Part shown: positions 1 to 11,872 of the stretch, piece after piece
Layout of the letters: every line of letters begins with the position of its first letter
Position numbering within the stretch: the stretch's first letter is position 1
Program-made: the position numbers and the translations under genes
Source: Capillidium heterosporum
Taxonomy: Eukaryota > Entomophthoromycota > Entomophthoromycetes > Entomophthorales > Capillidiaceae
Assembly (NCBI GenBank): GCA_016630905.1
Contig: WBMQ01000007.1
Span: 620,001-684,000, forward strand
Length of the DNA: 64,000 nucleotides
Direction of reading: 5' to 3'
The notes under the pieces: model-generated
Seen by the model: only the letters and a program-made list of their open reading frames with translations
The model's database searches: none
Told to the model about the DNA's origin: nothing

Positions 1-29
1 TGTACCTATGACTTATTTTTATAAGTTTT

Positions 30-3000
30 TTACCCACTTATTTCACCTAATTTGATTACCGACACCAAACTTCCTCTTGGTTTCTTCTTACCATCTTTCT
101 TTAACCTATCGATCACATCCCCTTTAGGAGTACTACCTCTTATACTATCGAATCCCTCTTCCTTTCTCACTTGATCAGTTATCCAACTTGTACGGTAATG
201 AACCTCGTCTCCCCAATCTACTTTCAACTTTTGGTGTAGGCTCAGGTACTTGGGTCTTGAACTTTACCATCTCGACACCCAAGTTGGGGGAGTTGGGGTT
301 CAAATCAAAGAGCTCGTTAGCTTGTAGGATGGGTGATTTGGATTTGGGAACTGAACCAACAAGTGAGGAGAATTCCGGTTCAGAAATAGGGGGGGAGGTG
401 GATGGGAGCATAGTATCAGATGAGATTATTCTAGAGCTTCGACTGCTTTGTAGGAGACCTATAGGTATATCTTCACTGCTGACTTCCGATACCCTATCCA
501 GCTCCTTCTCATCAATGCTTTCAACCTCGATATCAGCATCCTGAGTTGACTTTTGAAGATTTTCAACTTCGGTGAATCCTTTAACGAGATCCAAGAATAT
601 CTTTCCACCATTTACCAACACCGGCTCCACCGTGTCTTTGACTATTGAGGTCGTGGTGTAGACGGGCAGTTGCCTTGCAATGTTTGCTGCGTTGGAGAAT
701 AGACTTGGACGTCTACCTTTTGAAGGTAGCTTCTCTGGTTGAATAACCTCTGTATTATCTCCTCTAGGCTCGAAGTTGGATGAGATAGGTAGAGTTGATT
801 CCTCTTTGCTTTCGATTTCTCGTTGAACTTGGTTAATAACAGTGGATGGACTTACGACGGTTAGGTGATAGGATCGGTGCCACGACTTCATCTTGTACCA
901 AAGTCGTGTGGAAGGTGAGTGGACGAGTGGGAGCGCCTTTTGGCTTTCTAGAGGGGGGTCTGGGATTGATGGCTAGTGGAATGACCTCCGATGTAGTCAC
1001 CTTAGCTGTGTCATACTGGGGTAAAAACATCGGTGACTTTGGTCGTTCATCTCTATTATTTGCTGATTGGGTCGTAGAAAGAGTAAGTGGAGCTATTACA
1101 TCCTCCTTAGCATTTATTTCCTGTTGGAGATCACTTACAACGCCCATGGATTTGGGTCGGTTGAACGCAAGCATCGGTTCTATGACTTCATCCTGTATCG
1201 AGGCTGCATGAAAAGTGAATGGACGATTTGGAGTACGTACCAGTTTACTAAAGGGACCTTTGTTCTTGCTAACTAGGGGGGTGCCATCCGACTCTGTCAG
1301 CTCGATTGTGTCATACTGAAGTACAGTAGTTGGTGATTTCGGTCGTTCAACTGTAGTATCGGTTAGTTCTACTGGAGGTTGAACTTTCTCTTCATTCTTG
1401 GCATCTATTTCCCGTTGGATTTCGCGAACAACGTCCATGGACTTACGTCGGTTGGACAAAAGTATCGGCTCCATAACTTCGTCCTGTACCTCAGCCATGT
1501 GGAAAGTTAGGGGGACGGTTGGGGGCGCCTAATGGCTTGAGGAATGGGACTCGATTCTTGACGACCAAGGGGATGACCTCCGGGGTCGTCACCTCAGTTG
1601 TGTTGTAGGTAGGTATTTTGATAGGCGACTTTGGCCGTGTGGTAGGAATCCTTTTTTCCTCATCCTTCAGTTCAAATTCACCATTGCTAGTAACGACAGC
1701 TTTTGAAATCATCTTTGCTCTTTGGGATCCTTGGACGATTCGGGGCGTTCGATAAGAATCTTTTGGTTTACGTCCTTGAGAATCAGTGGGTTACTGTCAG
1801 CGATGGTCATCTTTTGAGGCTTTATGCTGGATAGGGCGGTAGGTGATTTGGATAGCTCGATAAACAACTTTTGAGTATTCTCTTTAGCCAGTTGGGAGCT
1901 ACTGTCATTGCGCTTAAACCTCGACTTTCGATTGTTGGACACTATCGTAAGGGATTCCGGTTTCTCTATCAAAATCTGGTGATCGGCATCCTTGAGTACA
2001 AGTGGATTGGTTTCAGCAATGGTCGCCTTGGAACTTTGGTTACTCAAGAGTGCAGTAGGCGTCCTAGGTCTACTTACTAGATTCTTTGCGGAGGTTTGGG
2101 TAGCTTGATTTGCTCTACTCATCCTTCGGTTTACCGATTTACGCTGGACGCTGGCCTTCTTTACCTTCCAATCCTTTGCAGCTCCTTTGACTTCCCTACT
2201 GCTAGGTGAAGCTTTCATTGACCTCGGCCTTGGTAATTTTTTCGAATTTGGCTACGATGGAAGGTACCTTGACGTTACCTGAACTCGAGCCTGAAGAATT
2301 AAGGCTCATATTAGATCCGTTACGTTTGGGGTCATAAGCTACTGGGACTGGTTTTATCCCCTGAAGCTCATTGATCTTAGATAAGCTGTTATTTTCCAAC
2401 CGGGCTATAATTAAATTAGAGTTTATGTCAGTTTTCTTAACCATTAGTTTACCTTTGATACGTTGCCTCCCATCACTCATGGACCGTTCTAATAAGCTAC
2501 TGGGTTGGTTTGACATCCGAGTTTGGAAGCTGGTAGGAGCTTCCTCAAAGTCTTCCCTCAACGAAATGGCTACAGATTTAATAAAGGGAGAAGGTGGTAA
2601 CGACAATGGGGATAGAGGAGGTGGTGAAGCACAACTATCCTTATTATCCTCTTCATTTCCACTAAACCGGCCGATAGAGTTTGCAGTCATTGGGGTGTTG
2701 GGTTGGCATGGAATGGTATTTGAGTCTTGATTGGTTTCTGATAAATTGGACAGTAACTTGGCTGGAGTAAGCTTGGCTGAAGATACTTGGCCGACTATGG
2801 CACTTCTAAAGGAATCGCGGTTCGAACTGGCATAGGATATAGAATCATTTTGAGTGATGGCATTGGGTCGAATACTGGACCTACCGCTGGGGTAGCTAGG
2901 GCCCGACGATAGGTCTGATTGCATGGAGACTCGTGGTAGCGCTTTAGTGACGGTACCTGAAGTTGCGAAATTGGTACCTTTCTCAACCGACACTTCGTCA

Positions 3001-3627
3001 TGCTTTTCTACAACAATATTCGGGCTTGCTATAGGGTAGATTCCTTCCTCATCCAGCAGCTCTCGTCCCAGCATAGGCGGCACAATCCCCTCCAGCTCGA
3101 TGTTGTTAACGTTGAAGAAGAGAATAAAGTTGAAGCAGGCCATAACTAAGATTGCTAGGCAGATCAGCGTATTGTACCATTTGCCACCGACCGACATCAC
3201 TCCTAATCTAGCATCGGTTAGCGAATTGACAAGCATCAATAAATGTTTACACTATGTAGGCTATATCAAAATTTAGTTATAAATTTGGCTCAAAAGTAGG
3301 CTTACCTAACCCCCGACCGAACGGTTTTAAAAGGGCACCAAAGTTCCTTCGAAAGGCCGGCTGCAAGTCCCTAAACTCGAGGCACAGGAAGAATATTCCG
3401 GTAAAGCTAGCATAGCAATTAGTTTTGTTTCTATTGTCCAATACTTACTATTGGTAGGTAGCCACTGCCACTAATGCCATAAAGAGTACTGGATTGGTAG
3501 TGAATAGTCCAAGGTACTTGTTGATACTGCTGGCCTTTATCGATGCCAACACTAGATTTAGGATGACGAATACGAAATTGAATATGGAGAATATTAGATT
3601 GACTAGGAAATAACTTGTCGTATGCAT
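30..3627 (-). CDS. COPI-associated (Tvp15-like) membrane protein with long repetitive tail
   Basis: The N-terminus is a four-helix COPI_assoc domain, the family of yeast Tvp15, which resides in late Golgi membranes. The start is the ATG at 3627 (MHTTSYFLVN). Exons are 3449-3627, 3306-3406, a 10-nt micro-exon 3251-3260, and a long exon from 3207. The landmark FLCLEFRDLQPAF...PFGRGLG matches the family. After the last helix comes an extended low-complexity, Ser/Pro-rich tail of about 1000 residues with three 97-100-residue repeats. The tail is read in successive frames that overlap at 2202-2218, 1709-1712, 1491-1498, 833-891 and 175-227. Most junctions are explained by one extra base, for example an A6 run at 2237-2242, GG at 1501-1502 and a T near 841. 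The TAA at 30-32 may be the true end, but a weak donor there would let the gene continue off the window. A tail this long is unusual for the family. It could be two genes, but I see no start signals or gaps between them. Confidence 0.7.
833..1712 (-). repeat. Three coding repeats of about 97-100 codons in the COPI-associated tail
   Basis: Each unit contains, in order, RPKSP, a QYDT/TYNT motif, a VxPL block, an APNRP/TPNRP block, a QDEVxEP/QDEVVAP box and NRRKS or NRPKS, followed by QREI/QQEI. The QDEV boxes are spaced 97 and 100 residues apart in the frame 833-1498. A more divergent copy (KDTVEPVLVNGGK) lies downstream near 610. Two shorter repeats of another kind (PTAL...NPL-LKD...ILIE-PES) sit upstream at 1720-2090. 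Agreement between copies shows where the reading frame has slipped by one base at about 1501 and about 841. Confidence 0.75.
3251..3260 (-). other. 10-nt micro-exon of the COPI-associated gene
   Basis: The bases CCTACATAGT on the minus strand are preceded by TTGATATAG and followed by GTAAAC. Including them restores a phase-1 entry and phase-2 exit and gives GRGL-G/A-Y-I-V-LGVMS. This aligns with GRGI-A-Y-L-I-VGLMT in the paralogue at 40946-41564, which has its own 10-nt exon at the same place. Flanking introns are 45 and 43 nt. A two-intron model skipping it (acceptor at ATTAG) is also open, so transcript evidence decides. Confidence 0.75.
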
Positions 3628-6106
3628 TTTTTATTAAGATATTAAATTGGATGTATAGTAACAAAAAACTTTTTTTTCAAAAACGGTGTTCAAACTTTCC
3701 ATCAACTACGTTTATAGAATGACACTTGATATGTAGGTAGTAGCGTGGTTCTATGGAGAAAGTTTACAGTAAGGTGAAGTAGATCATTCTAAAATTAATT
3801 TAGCAGCGCTGTATGTAGAGAACATGAAATATTGAGAACGTGGTCTTGATGTTGTAAGATTTTATGAGTATTTTGAGTTCCAATTATTTTGAAGATTTTA
3901 ACGGGTAGCTAAAAATATTTGGATTTGAACCGAAAATTATGGATATGAATAATCATCATATGTAATGATCCGATAGCTAGACCTATACTATAGTAAAGTA
4001 TAGTATTAGGTAACGTACTTCAATATATGTCTTTCTATAGTTTATAACTATAGATTAATGAAAAATATATCCTATATTAGTTGATATATCGTATAAATAC
4101 TATCTCAATACATCGATAGGAACACAATTTGAGAGATAAGCCGATTGGTATGTAGACTCAATAGTAACATTACTATATTTTCCAACAGAAACCCATACCA
4201 ACAGTATTCCATTGTAACTTAACCGTAAACAATAAAGGGACGTCAATCGAAATCTTCAAGCTAAGTATTTCTATATAAATAAGCTATTGAGTATACAGGT
4301 AGAATACTGATTAATAGCACCTTCAATAAGAACTACATTTGATAGATTCGTCACTTCTCATCCTACTCACTGCACCAGATTGATGATGGAAAAATTGATT
4401 ATCAAACTCTATATTGAAGCCATTATAAAGTTTGGCTTGGGTAACGACACAATAAATTGTGATTTTGGTGTTGGTATTTACTAAGGATTATATGGGTTTT
4501 GCAACAAGTATACTCGTTACTAGACCAAAATAAAATATAGCACTAACTAATATACTCGAACATTGCCTTTTAATTCTATAAGATCAAAAAAAGAAAAATA
4601 TTTAACTCTTCCTTTCAAAAAGATTGAACATGCAGCACCCCGATCTTGGGTTGATTATTTTTAGAGCTTTCTTTCTGCTAACAGCTGAAATCACGCCAAC
4701 CTCAGAGTGGCTATATATTTTCTTATAGAGCATATACATATGATAGATACAACATAAAATTTACACATATTTATATGTATTTTCATAATATTTATTCTCT
4801 ACAGCTCATAATATTTGATGTTGATTTATTTAATTGCACAGTTACGACATTTGAAAGCTCAATTACTACGTCGAATGCTGCACCTAAGTAGACGTAGATG
4901 AAGTATTTAAGCTTCGAATGATGCTTCAAGTACTCACAAGCACTGCCGCCTGCTTTTATTCCGATATTTAGACTTTTACCACCACATTAGATCTCTAGTC
5001 AACTGCTTATTTTAAAGATTTATGTCTGATCCCATAATTTGAATATCAGGTGGATCATTCGGATTGTAGTGAAGCTATATTGTGTTTAACTATGTATATT
5101 TTAAAACTTCAAAATAGGGATGCTATACATTTTCAAATATATGGAGTTGATTAGTCGCTGATGGGTATCTTTGAAGATATACAACTGAGTGACTTATTAA
5201 AGAGAAATTACCGTTTTGGAAAGACTTTTGTCCATTCAATATAGTCCTTTTTTGTACAAGCAAAACTTCAACTAATACATTAGCTCAAATCTATATTGAG
5301 TATAAAAAACAAAATGCCTGTATATATGTAAAATCTGAAAGAAATAATAAAAATATTTTGTAATACTTGTAAATTTATAATAGAAACATAGCAATTTTAC
5401 TTAAAGCATAAATGTAAAGAGACAAAAGTGACTCCTACTTACTCGACCTCATTCTCAATACCTATTGCACAATGTATAGCATAAATAATAAACTTTTTAG
5501 AACACTTGATGAGTAATTTGACACCATTCTCACTGTCGATATCCTCTTATTTAAAGTTGCTAACCTTATAAATGGTACGTCTTCATAATAGACTTTTGGG
5601 ATTGTAGTTTGAAGGTGGAAGTGAAAAATATAATTATTTTAAAGAGCTGGCTGAAGTTCTCGAGGTGTCACATCTTGCACTTTGCAAAATTTTGATTGTC
5701 AACTGTCTGATGTACTCAGCGATCATCTTTAGGTTTTTATATTTGATACCATTGACCACAATTACTTTAGTGTTCACCTCATTCATGTCAGAAGTAGGCT
5801 GAGAAAGCCATCAATAAAAACCTATATACACAGATACTTTATTCATCCCCATTAATATTCTTATTGTTTGCTTTGTATGAGTATTTGCACTTTAGCTTCA
5901 CATCACATCTAGCATAGTTCAAGAAACAATTATACTTTATATTTTATGAATAGTATTTTTAGTTTACATCTTTAAGTACCATGGCTTCTAAGATAAAATT
6001 TGTTTGGATTATGTCTTATATTTAAATGTATTGCACTTTAAAATCGTTAATTTGGTAGAGAGGAATACAAACCTACAAAAAGTACTATACTTTCCAACAA
6101 TTTATA
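3628..6106. other. Intergenic, no supported gene
   Basis: AT-rich sequence with frequent stops in all frames and only very short ORFs. It lies upstream of the COPI-associated gene start. I see no promoter motif or RNA gene I would defend. Confidence 0.6.
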
Positions 6107-6672
6107 TTATGCGTATATATTGGATTCTTGGTTACCAAGGTATCCGTAACTTGAGCTTACATTCATGGTGGAGGAGTAACCACTGTTATAAGGGCCAGGA
6201 TAATTAACTTTTAATGGATTTTTAGTGCAAACTAAGATAAATCTTTGATGCAGATTGCTAAGTACATTTATCAAGACATAGATTAAACTATCAGTTAGGA
6301 TGGCTATAAATATACTTACTCTTATTGCCCTTGACCCTATAGATGTCAAGCTCAACGGTATCAAATGTATACTCTTTAGAATCACTCGAAATAACAGTAA
6401 ACTCGATTTAATAAGTGCTTAGGAACATCAAGTTTTTAAGATGGAGGTACTCTTTTCAATGGCCAGAACTGTAGGGAAGTCTCTCTAGGAATGCGGGGCT
6501 AGGCTTAAGGTAAGCCAACGTAGTGGTGATCATACCAATAAAGCTAAAGAAGCTCAATGTCATTGCTTTAACAGCTGATACTTTAGTGTCAATCTGAACC
6601 CAAAATCGATTCATAAAGACAAATGAGGCCAAGGAGGGCGGTAATATCCATCGGGTTCTAGTACTTAATCCT
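6107..6672 (-). pseudogene. Remnant of a membrane-protein gene (3' end)
   Basis: The minus strand from about 6670 to 6456 is open for about 70 codons and looks coding: hydrophobic stretches around RWILPPSLASFVF and LSFFSFIGMITTT, then LAYLKPSPAFLERLPYSSGH and a stop. Further down, after two stops, another coding-like stretch (FTVISSDSKEYTFDTVELDI) leads into a good intron donor (GTAAGTAT at about 6323). A Gly/Ser/Tyr-rich end follows (NYPGPYNSGYSSTMN). The composition suggests the last transmembrane segment and tail of a multi-pass protein, but I do not recognise the family. No upstream exons are visible because the sequence above 6672 is repeat-like. It could be a decayed gene or a real gene with consensus errors. 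Confidence 0.35.
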
Positions 6673-6760
6673 ACCTAATCGGCTCTAATCCTAATTCTGA
6701 GCGATTCTAGGCTAATACTATTCTGTGAATCCTAAGCTAATCCTAAGCTATCCTTGATCC
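6661..6760 (-). repeat. Degenerate TTAGGATT-like short repeats
   Basis: On the minus strand, variants of TTAGGATT / GCTTAGGATT recur about six times in 100 bases (plus-strand form CTAATCCTAAG). The spacing is irregular. The units resemble decayed telomere-type TTAGGG-like or simple-sequence DNA at the edge of the possible mobile element that follows. Confidence 0.4.
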
Positions 6761-6795
6761 AACGTTATTCTGTATATCAACTTTAGGCTACTCTA

Positions 6796-7251
6796 TGTTG
6801 GCAATGTTCTGGTTCGACTCCTGGCTAACTCAACGGTTGCAGGAAGTCGGCTCTAACGACGTGCAGTGATTATAACAAGGGGAAATTGAAATATTTATTA
6901 TGAAATAATCACTTGTCGAAAGCTACATAAGTCAGGAGGGTTTATATAGGGCCAGGAAACGAGGACGACAGGACGATGGAGATACCGATGACCAGTACTT
7001 CATTAGGCAGATGGTTTGTATCCATCACGCTTTGAAAGTGGACTAGGATAATCCATTCGTGACATGTCATGGCTTAATACAATAATTGTTATTCAGTTCG
7101 AGCGGAGACTCCGCCTTTTTACGATTACTTATTAAGCAACTGAAACCTAATCTATTGCAAGGTTGAGACAGTATTAGAACTAGAGTTCACACAGCTAGGA
7201 GGGTTATCAAGCTGATTCTCTAGAGAAGCCGTCTAAGGTTTCGTTACAACA
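6796..7251. mobile_element. Possible solo LTR
   Basis: A segment of about 456 bp begins TGTTGG and ends TTACAACA, so it has TGTTG/CAACA terminal inverted ends as in many LTRs. It contains a TATA-like TTTATATAGG at 6941 and is less AT-biased than its surroundings. No coding sequence, primer-binding site or convincing 5-bp target duplication is visible (flanks ctcta / ataat). It lies directly upstream of the gene remnant at 6107-6672. It may simply be another kind of degenerate repeat. Confidence 0.28.
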
Positions 7252-7261
7252 ATAATCTAAC

Positions 7262-9195
7262 AAATGGGCATATAGGGATCTGCTCTTAAAGTGCTTTTGA
7301 AAGAATATAAACCGCTATCATTTATACTAGCATATGTAAAAACTTAATATAGTGCTTGCAAAGTAACAAAGTTAAATTTATATAATAAAAATGTACTAGA
7401 ATTTTATTGGTAATAAAATTGATAATTAGAAGTCTAATAAGATAGAAATTGAATAGTAGTAGCTTTAATAGATAGAATCCTTGTCGCTTATAGCATTTTT
7501 GCCAAGCATAAGTTCTACAAATCTCGTCAATTTTAGCATGGCTTTACAATCTATTGAAGTATTTTCAATCAGCACAATAAACAGATATAAAGTAGAAATA
7601 GCTATAACAATTTATTTAAATGTTTTAATTCCTACAATCTTGTTTCTGCTGCTAGTATCACTACGAAGATCAAATTCAAAAGACTATATAGATATTGAAT
7701 TTTGGCAACATTAAACTTTAATCAACCAAGAAAATATTTTGATACTAAATTTTTATTACTGCCTTAATTTATTGAGGATATATAGAATTGTAGTGATCAA
7801 AGTACACATCAAAGAGTCGATAATCCCAGTACTCACCTTCATAAAGTGATATTTGGAAGTAAAGCATTTATCTGTAAATAGTAGGATTAATCCGAGTATA
7901 TCATCCTAGAGCCAACCTTAAATGGATCATTGATCTATAAACATTACCTTTGATAAATTGAATCGTATACTATCTAATTAGTTGACCAATATTCGTACAT
8001 TTTTTACTATTAAATTTGCACAAATTATAAATTAAATTGGTACCTCAAATAAATTTTGTCAAACTTGTATCCAATATCAAGGACACCTTACACAAATCTA
8101 AATAATTTAAAAGTCCACTGCATTTGAATTTGGTTACCTTTTACAGAGTAACAGAACACCTTTGAAGACAACAATTTTCGAAGCTTTCAAGGTTTATAAA
8201 AAGGATCAACTGTCTCATTCCTTAACCCCAACTAATTAACCGTAGGATGCTAATGGATTTGGATATATGATTACTGTCCTATTGAGATAATATGCTCTAC
8301 TCTATCCCAAATTGAGATATTTATCTTTATCATGTAACGATAATTTTTTGTTAAAACTAGGCCCAAAATTCGACTTTAACTACCACCTTTCTATTTAAAA
8401 GATGATCTAGACATGCAACTTTCAAAACTAACTAACCCTGGTATTAGAAACGACGTTAGCTATCACTTACCTAAGTGACTGCTTATATAATGGCATATAA
8501 TGGGTTGAAGATTTTTGATGATAGATGCATAGGTACCCGTATGCAGCACGTGGAGGTGAATCACTTTGGCTTGATCAACTGCAATGTCCAAGGTAGTACC
8601 TATTCAATATACAGCAGGGTTTATTAAGGACTATGTGGAGCAGTTAAGTTCCGGTGGGTTCGAATGTCGATCTTCCTAGCTAAAATAGCGTTATACATTT
8701 AAATCTATATCATCTTTCCTTTTATTTACGTTTACATAATTTACTAATAAAGTTGAACCTAGAGAAGGTTGAAACTATTTTAGTATATCTTTATACTAAG
8801 CCAGATCTACAACTTTGGCAGGAAACATCATCTTACTTAGCTCTATTAGATTCCTTTTCAATTCAATTTTGGTATCTTTTATATATCGAATGTCGGCTGA
8901 TTCTAATGATCTCTATCTAATGCTTTGTATTAAATGAGTAATTTTATAAAAAAGTAGATCTTCTTACCTAAACTATTAAATTTGATTCCAAAAAGAAACT
9001 TTAAAAGGTAATGAAAGCACATTAAAATTTTAATATACGATAGTAAAGCTTTATAAACCCAACAAAGTAGCCAACATAGCTCGATTGAAAGTTTTGAAAA
9101 CTAGCAAAGATACGCATCGAGATTGGTCAAGTAACTTTGGGTTCGATATCAAATGGAAGTGTCAACGTCCAAGTCAAACTTGCAAAAAATCGGCA
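7262..9195. other. Intergenic, no supported gene
   Basis: AT-rich with short random ORFs only; the 77-codon ORF at 7481-7714 has no recognisable composition or splice context. I see no repeats or RNA genes. Confidence 0.55.
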
Positions 9196-10702
9196 CTAGC
9201 ATCGGCAATACCTACCTTGGGTGCTGTGCTTGGGCTTAGCTCTATGAAGTTCCTCACTTAACTTGACAGCGTCGGCCTGAGTGTTCAACTTGAGAAGATA
9301 GGTGGTTGGGCTCTTGTCCTCAGCTAATAAGGTGAAGATAAGGTTCTTTTCGGTGTGGGTGGAGATAAACTGCTCAAAAAGATTGGCGTTAATGAGGACA
9401 TTTCCATTGGAGCTGCGATGCATGGTAACACGGGTACGATAGGGTTCATCCAAACTCTGTAATATTTTGAAGAGTCCAACCCCTAGCTCTTGGTACTTAC
9501 CCTCTCCTTTGATGTAGAGCTTACCGCGAATCTGAAATAAAGTTTTCTCGTTGGAGTCATCTTGCTGTTGCTCTTGATTCAGGATAGGCTGGGAAGGTAC
9601 CGTTGTTTTGGAATAGGAGCTGAGATTTGGATTCTATTTGACCGCCCAAGTTGGCATCGCTGGAATATACATCGGTTGAACCTAAGTTCGAGTTGATTGG
9701 TGCAAACGAATTGATTTGAGTGGTAGTTGATACCGGATCTAAGCCACTCTTTTCGACAATCTTCTGGAAGGCTCCTCGCCGATCTCGTCCTTGATGTTGG
9801 AACTCTTAAGCCTCAGCTAACTTCTCCTTGCTGCCAAATAAAAATTGACTTTCGGTCTTGAAGATGCTGGGTTGTTCTTGGGAGGCACCTTTTCCTTTCA
9901 AAGTATCTTGGGAAGATACGTCGGTTGGTCGCTTGAAGACCTAGAAATTTTTAGAAAATACCTTTAGACAAAGGAAGCTTACCGGTGGCTGCCAGTAAAG
10001 ATGCAAAGAGGGGGTTGGGGTTGGAGAAGTTTTTGAGGAATCCTTCGAACCCACCGAATTTAGGGACGGTACCAGTTGAGGTGTTGTTGTCGCCATTTGT
10101 AGTTGAAGATCCAAAAGTACCAAACAATGGTGTTGGCTCTTTGAGCTAAACAGATTAGTGCTGGTTAATGAAATAAATACATCAGATTTCTCCTCTAATT
10201 GGGTTAAGTGTACAGTCGAAGCTAATTCCGAGACCTCCTATTAAATTATTATTATTAAGTAAGATAGCTATTTGCTATAAGCAAATTAAATTCATTTCTT
10301 ACCTTAGCATTTTCAATAGTACGCTTCCCCTCTGTTTTTGGCATTTTCATCATCTTTTGTATGTTTATGTTTAAGTTTTTTGGACTAAAATATAAGTATC
10401 AAATATAACGTTATCAATACCTCAAGGGAATCGGCCGAAAGTGGAATAGCGCTACTTGAAGTTAAATTTGAGGATTCCTTCGCGAAGATTACTATCAAAT
10501 CAATGAAAATATGTACCTTAATAGATGTGGACTCAGCCTCTGGTTCCATATTATTTTCGGCTTTAATTTCTTCATCGCCATTATCGTCTTCTGTAGCATT
10601 TTCCAAAGACTTTCGCTTAATGTTTTTAGAGTTCAAGTTTATTTGGGTGGACTCTGACTCTTGCAGTTCGATGCTTCCATCAACCTTTTTTAATAAAGAC
10701 AT
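9196..10702 (-). CDS. FG-type protein with C-terminal Ran-binding domain (Yrb2/RanBP3/Nup2-like)
   Basis: The C-terminus is a RanBD1 domain, which binds Ran-GTP in nuclear transport. The landmarks GKLYIKGEGKYQELGVG, then PYRTRVTMHRSSNGNVLINA and TTYLLKLNTQADAVKLSEEL follow the family order. Upstream are an acidic/basic N-terminus (MSLLKKVDGS, KRKSLENATEDDNG), an FG-bearing segment (PTPLFGTFGSS, KFGGFEGFLKNFS) and a charged linker. Plausible introns lie at about 10385-10420, 10255-10300, 10145-10180 and 9940-9985. Several single-base slips break the frame, for example an A5 run at 10335-10339 and positions near 9630 and 9805. The annotated start is therefore provisional, and coding-looking sequence (DMEKIKSTE) lies just upstream at 10745-10850. 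The architecture fits an export cofactor of the Yrb2/RanBP3 type or a Nup2-like nucleoporin; I cannot choose between them. Confidence 0.7.
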
Positions 10703-10923
10703 AATTAAAGTTAACAATTTCTAGTTTTACTTGTCAAATTACCTCAGTACTTTTAATTTTTTCCATATCTTCTCTGTGGGATGTCGTAGAGTTGGCTTGA
10801 ACAGTCAAGGCTTGTAAAAAGAAAGATATTATAGAGTTCTAGAAATTGGATAAACGTACAATAATTAGTATTGAATTTTTAATTATAAATTCATTACGAT
10901 TGGCACTTACCAGCTCACAACTT

Positions 10924-11291
10924 TTAACAAGCAACTTGTTTGGTTTCTTGACAAGAAATTTTAAGTTGTTGGATGAGTAGGTCAATGTCAATGACAGAAT
11001 TTCTTTTCCTAGCCTAGTTTTTAAGGGAATTAAAGCATCAATTAAATAGATTTCCAACGTTAAATTTGTAGGATTATATAATTTAATAAACAGCCAATCT
11101 GCAAACCTTTTTCGTACTTTTGGAAGATTTACTTTGGGTTGGAGATAGTATATATTTACTAAACTTCTGTAAGGGAATCAAAATGTCTTGATTAGATGTA
11201 GCATTAGTTATTAGTTACTATATTTCAAAACCTTACGATTGAGCCCTTGACAGTTGGCTTTAAAATCTATCTTTATACAAGCCACTCTCAT
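10924..11291 (-). CDS. Small unrecognised protein (three exons)
   Basis: Three exons join with consistent phases: 11237-11291 (starting MRVACIKIDFKANCQGLN), 11107-11186 (HILIPLQKFSKYILSP...) and 10924-11013 (ARKRNSVIDIDLLIQQLK..., ending TGT TAA). The product would be about 74 residues, with a basic middle and a C-terminal amphipathic helix. Introns are GTAAGG...CAAG and GTTTGC...CTAG; the second donor is weak. A further coding-like exon (NSIISFFLQALTVQANS) lies at 10745-10850. This gene may therefore be longer, or may be the 5' end of the neighbouring RanBD gene. I do not recognise a family. Confidence 0.33.
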
Positions 11292-11872
11292 ATCTAAAAC
11301 GTTGTCATCGGACCATAATTTCCTTTATAAATGAACTCTTGCCCAAAAGGTAAAGCTAAACTAACTATACTTTCATTAAAGACCACCCGTTTCTTCACTT
11401 TAGAATAATTATACTTTAGTACTCTTTATATATTACCTTATTTTACAGTTTGAAAATACCTTCCTATAAGCAACAGCAAGGGTTATATATCAACTTGATG
11501 GTTTAGGTAACCAAAGGATGTATAAATTCGAAATGCTCCAACCTGCTTGCTCTAAAAGAAAATGTGATATACCTCTCAATTTAACTACTTGTATAATTTC
11601 AATAGACTTTACTATTAAAATAACAAATTTTTATATTATAGACCTCTTCACAATAGACATAAGATCCGCAAAAAAATTCAAGAGTCAAAACTTTATATAT
11701 AAAAGCACTATGTTAAATTTATTTTTACCCATGCAATGATAGTCAATGGGCCACCTAGACTAGAGACAGCTAATGAATGGTACCTTGAGATAAACAGTCA
11801 CTAGGTACATGCGTTGTCCAAGCATTGTACAACCTAATGTACCTAATGGGCGGAAATTGGTTAGTTATTAAT
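11292..11872. other. Intergenic between small gene and bZIP gene
   Basis: AT-rich; no gene or motif supported. The 73-codon ORF at 11518-11739 has no coding character beyond being open. Confidence 0.5.

Noticed and set aside
6806-6825. GGTTCGACTCC, a perfect tRNA B-box word
   Set aside because: The flanking bases do not pair as a T-stem and no A-box, anticodon arm or acceptor stem fits upstream.
7481-7714. 77-codon ORF with a hydrophobic segment
   Set aside because: Starts at a non-ATG codon in AT-rich DNA; no family or neighbours to support it.
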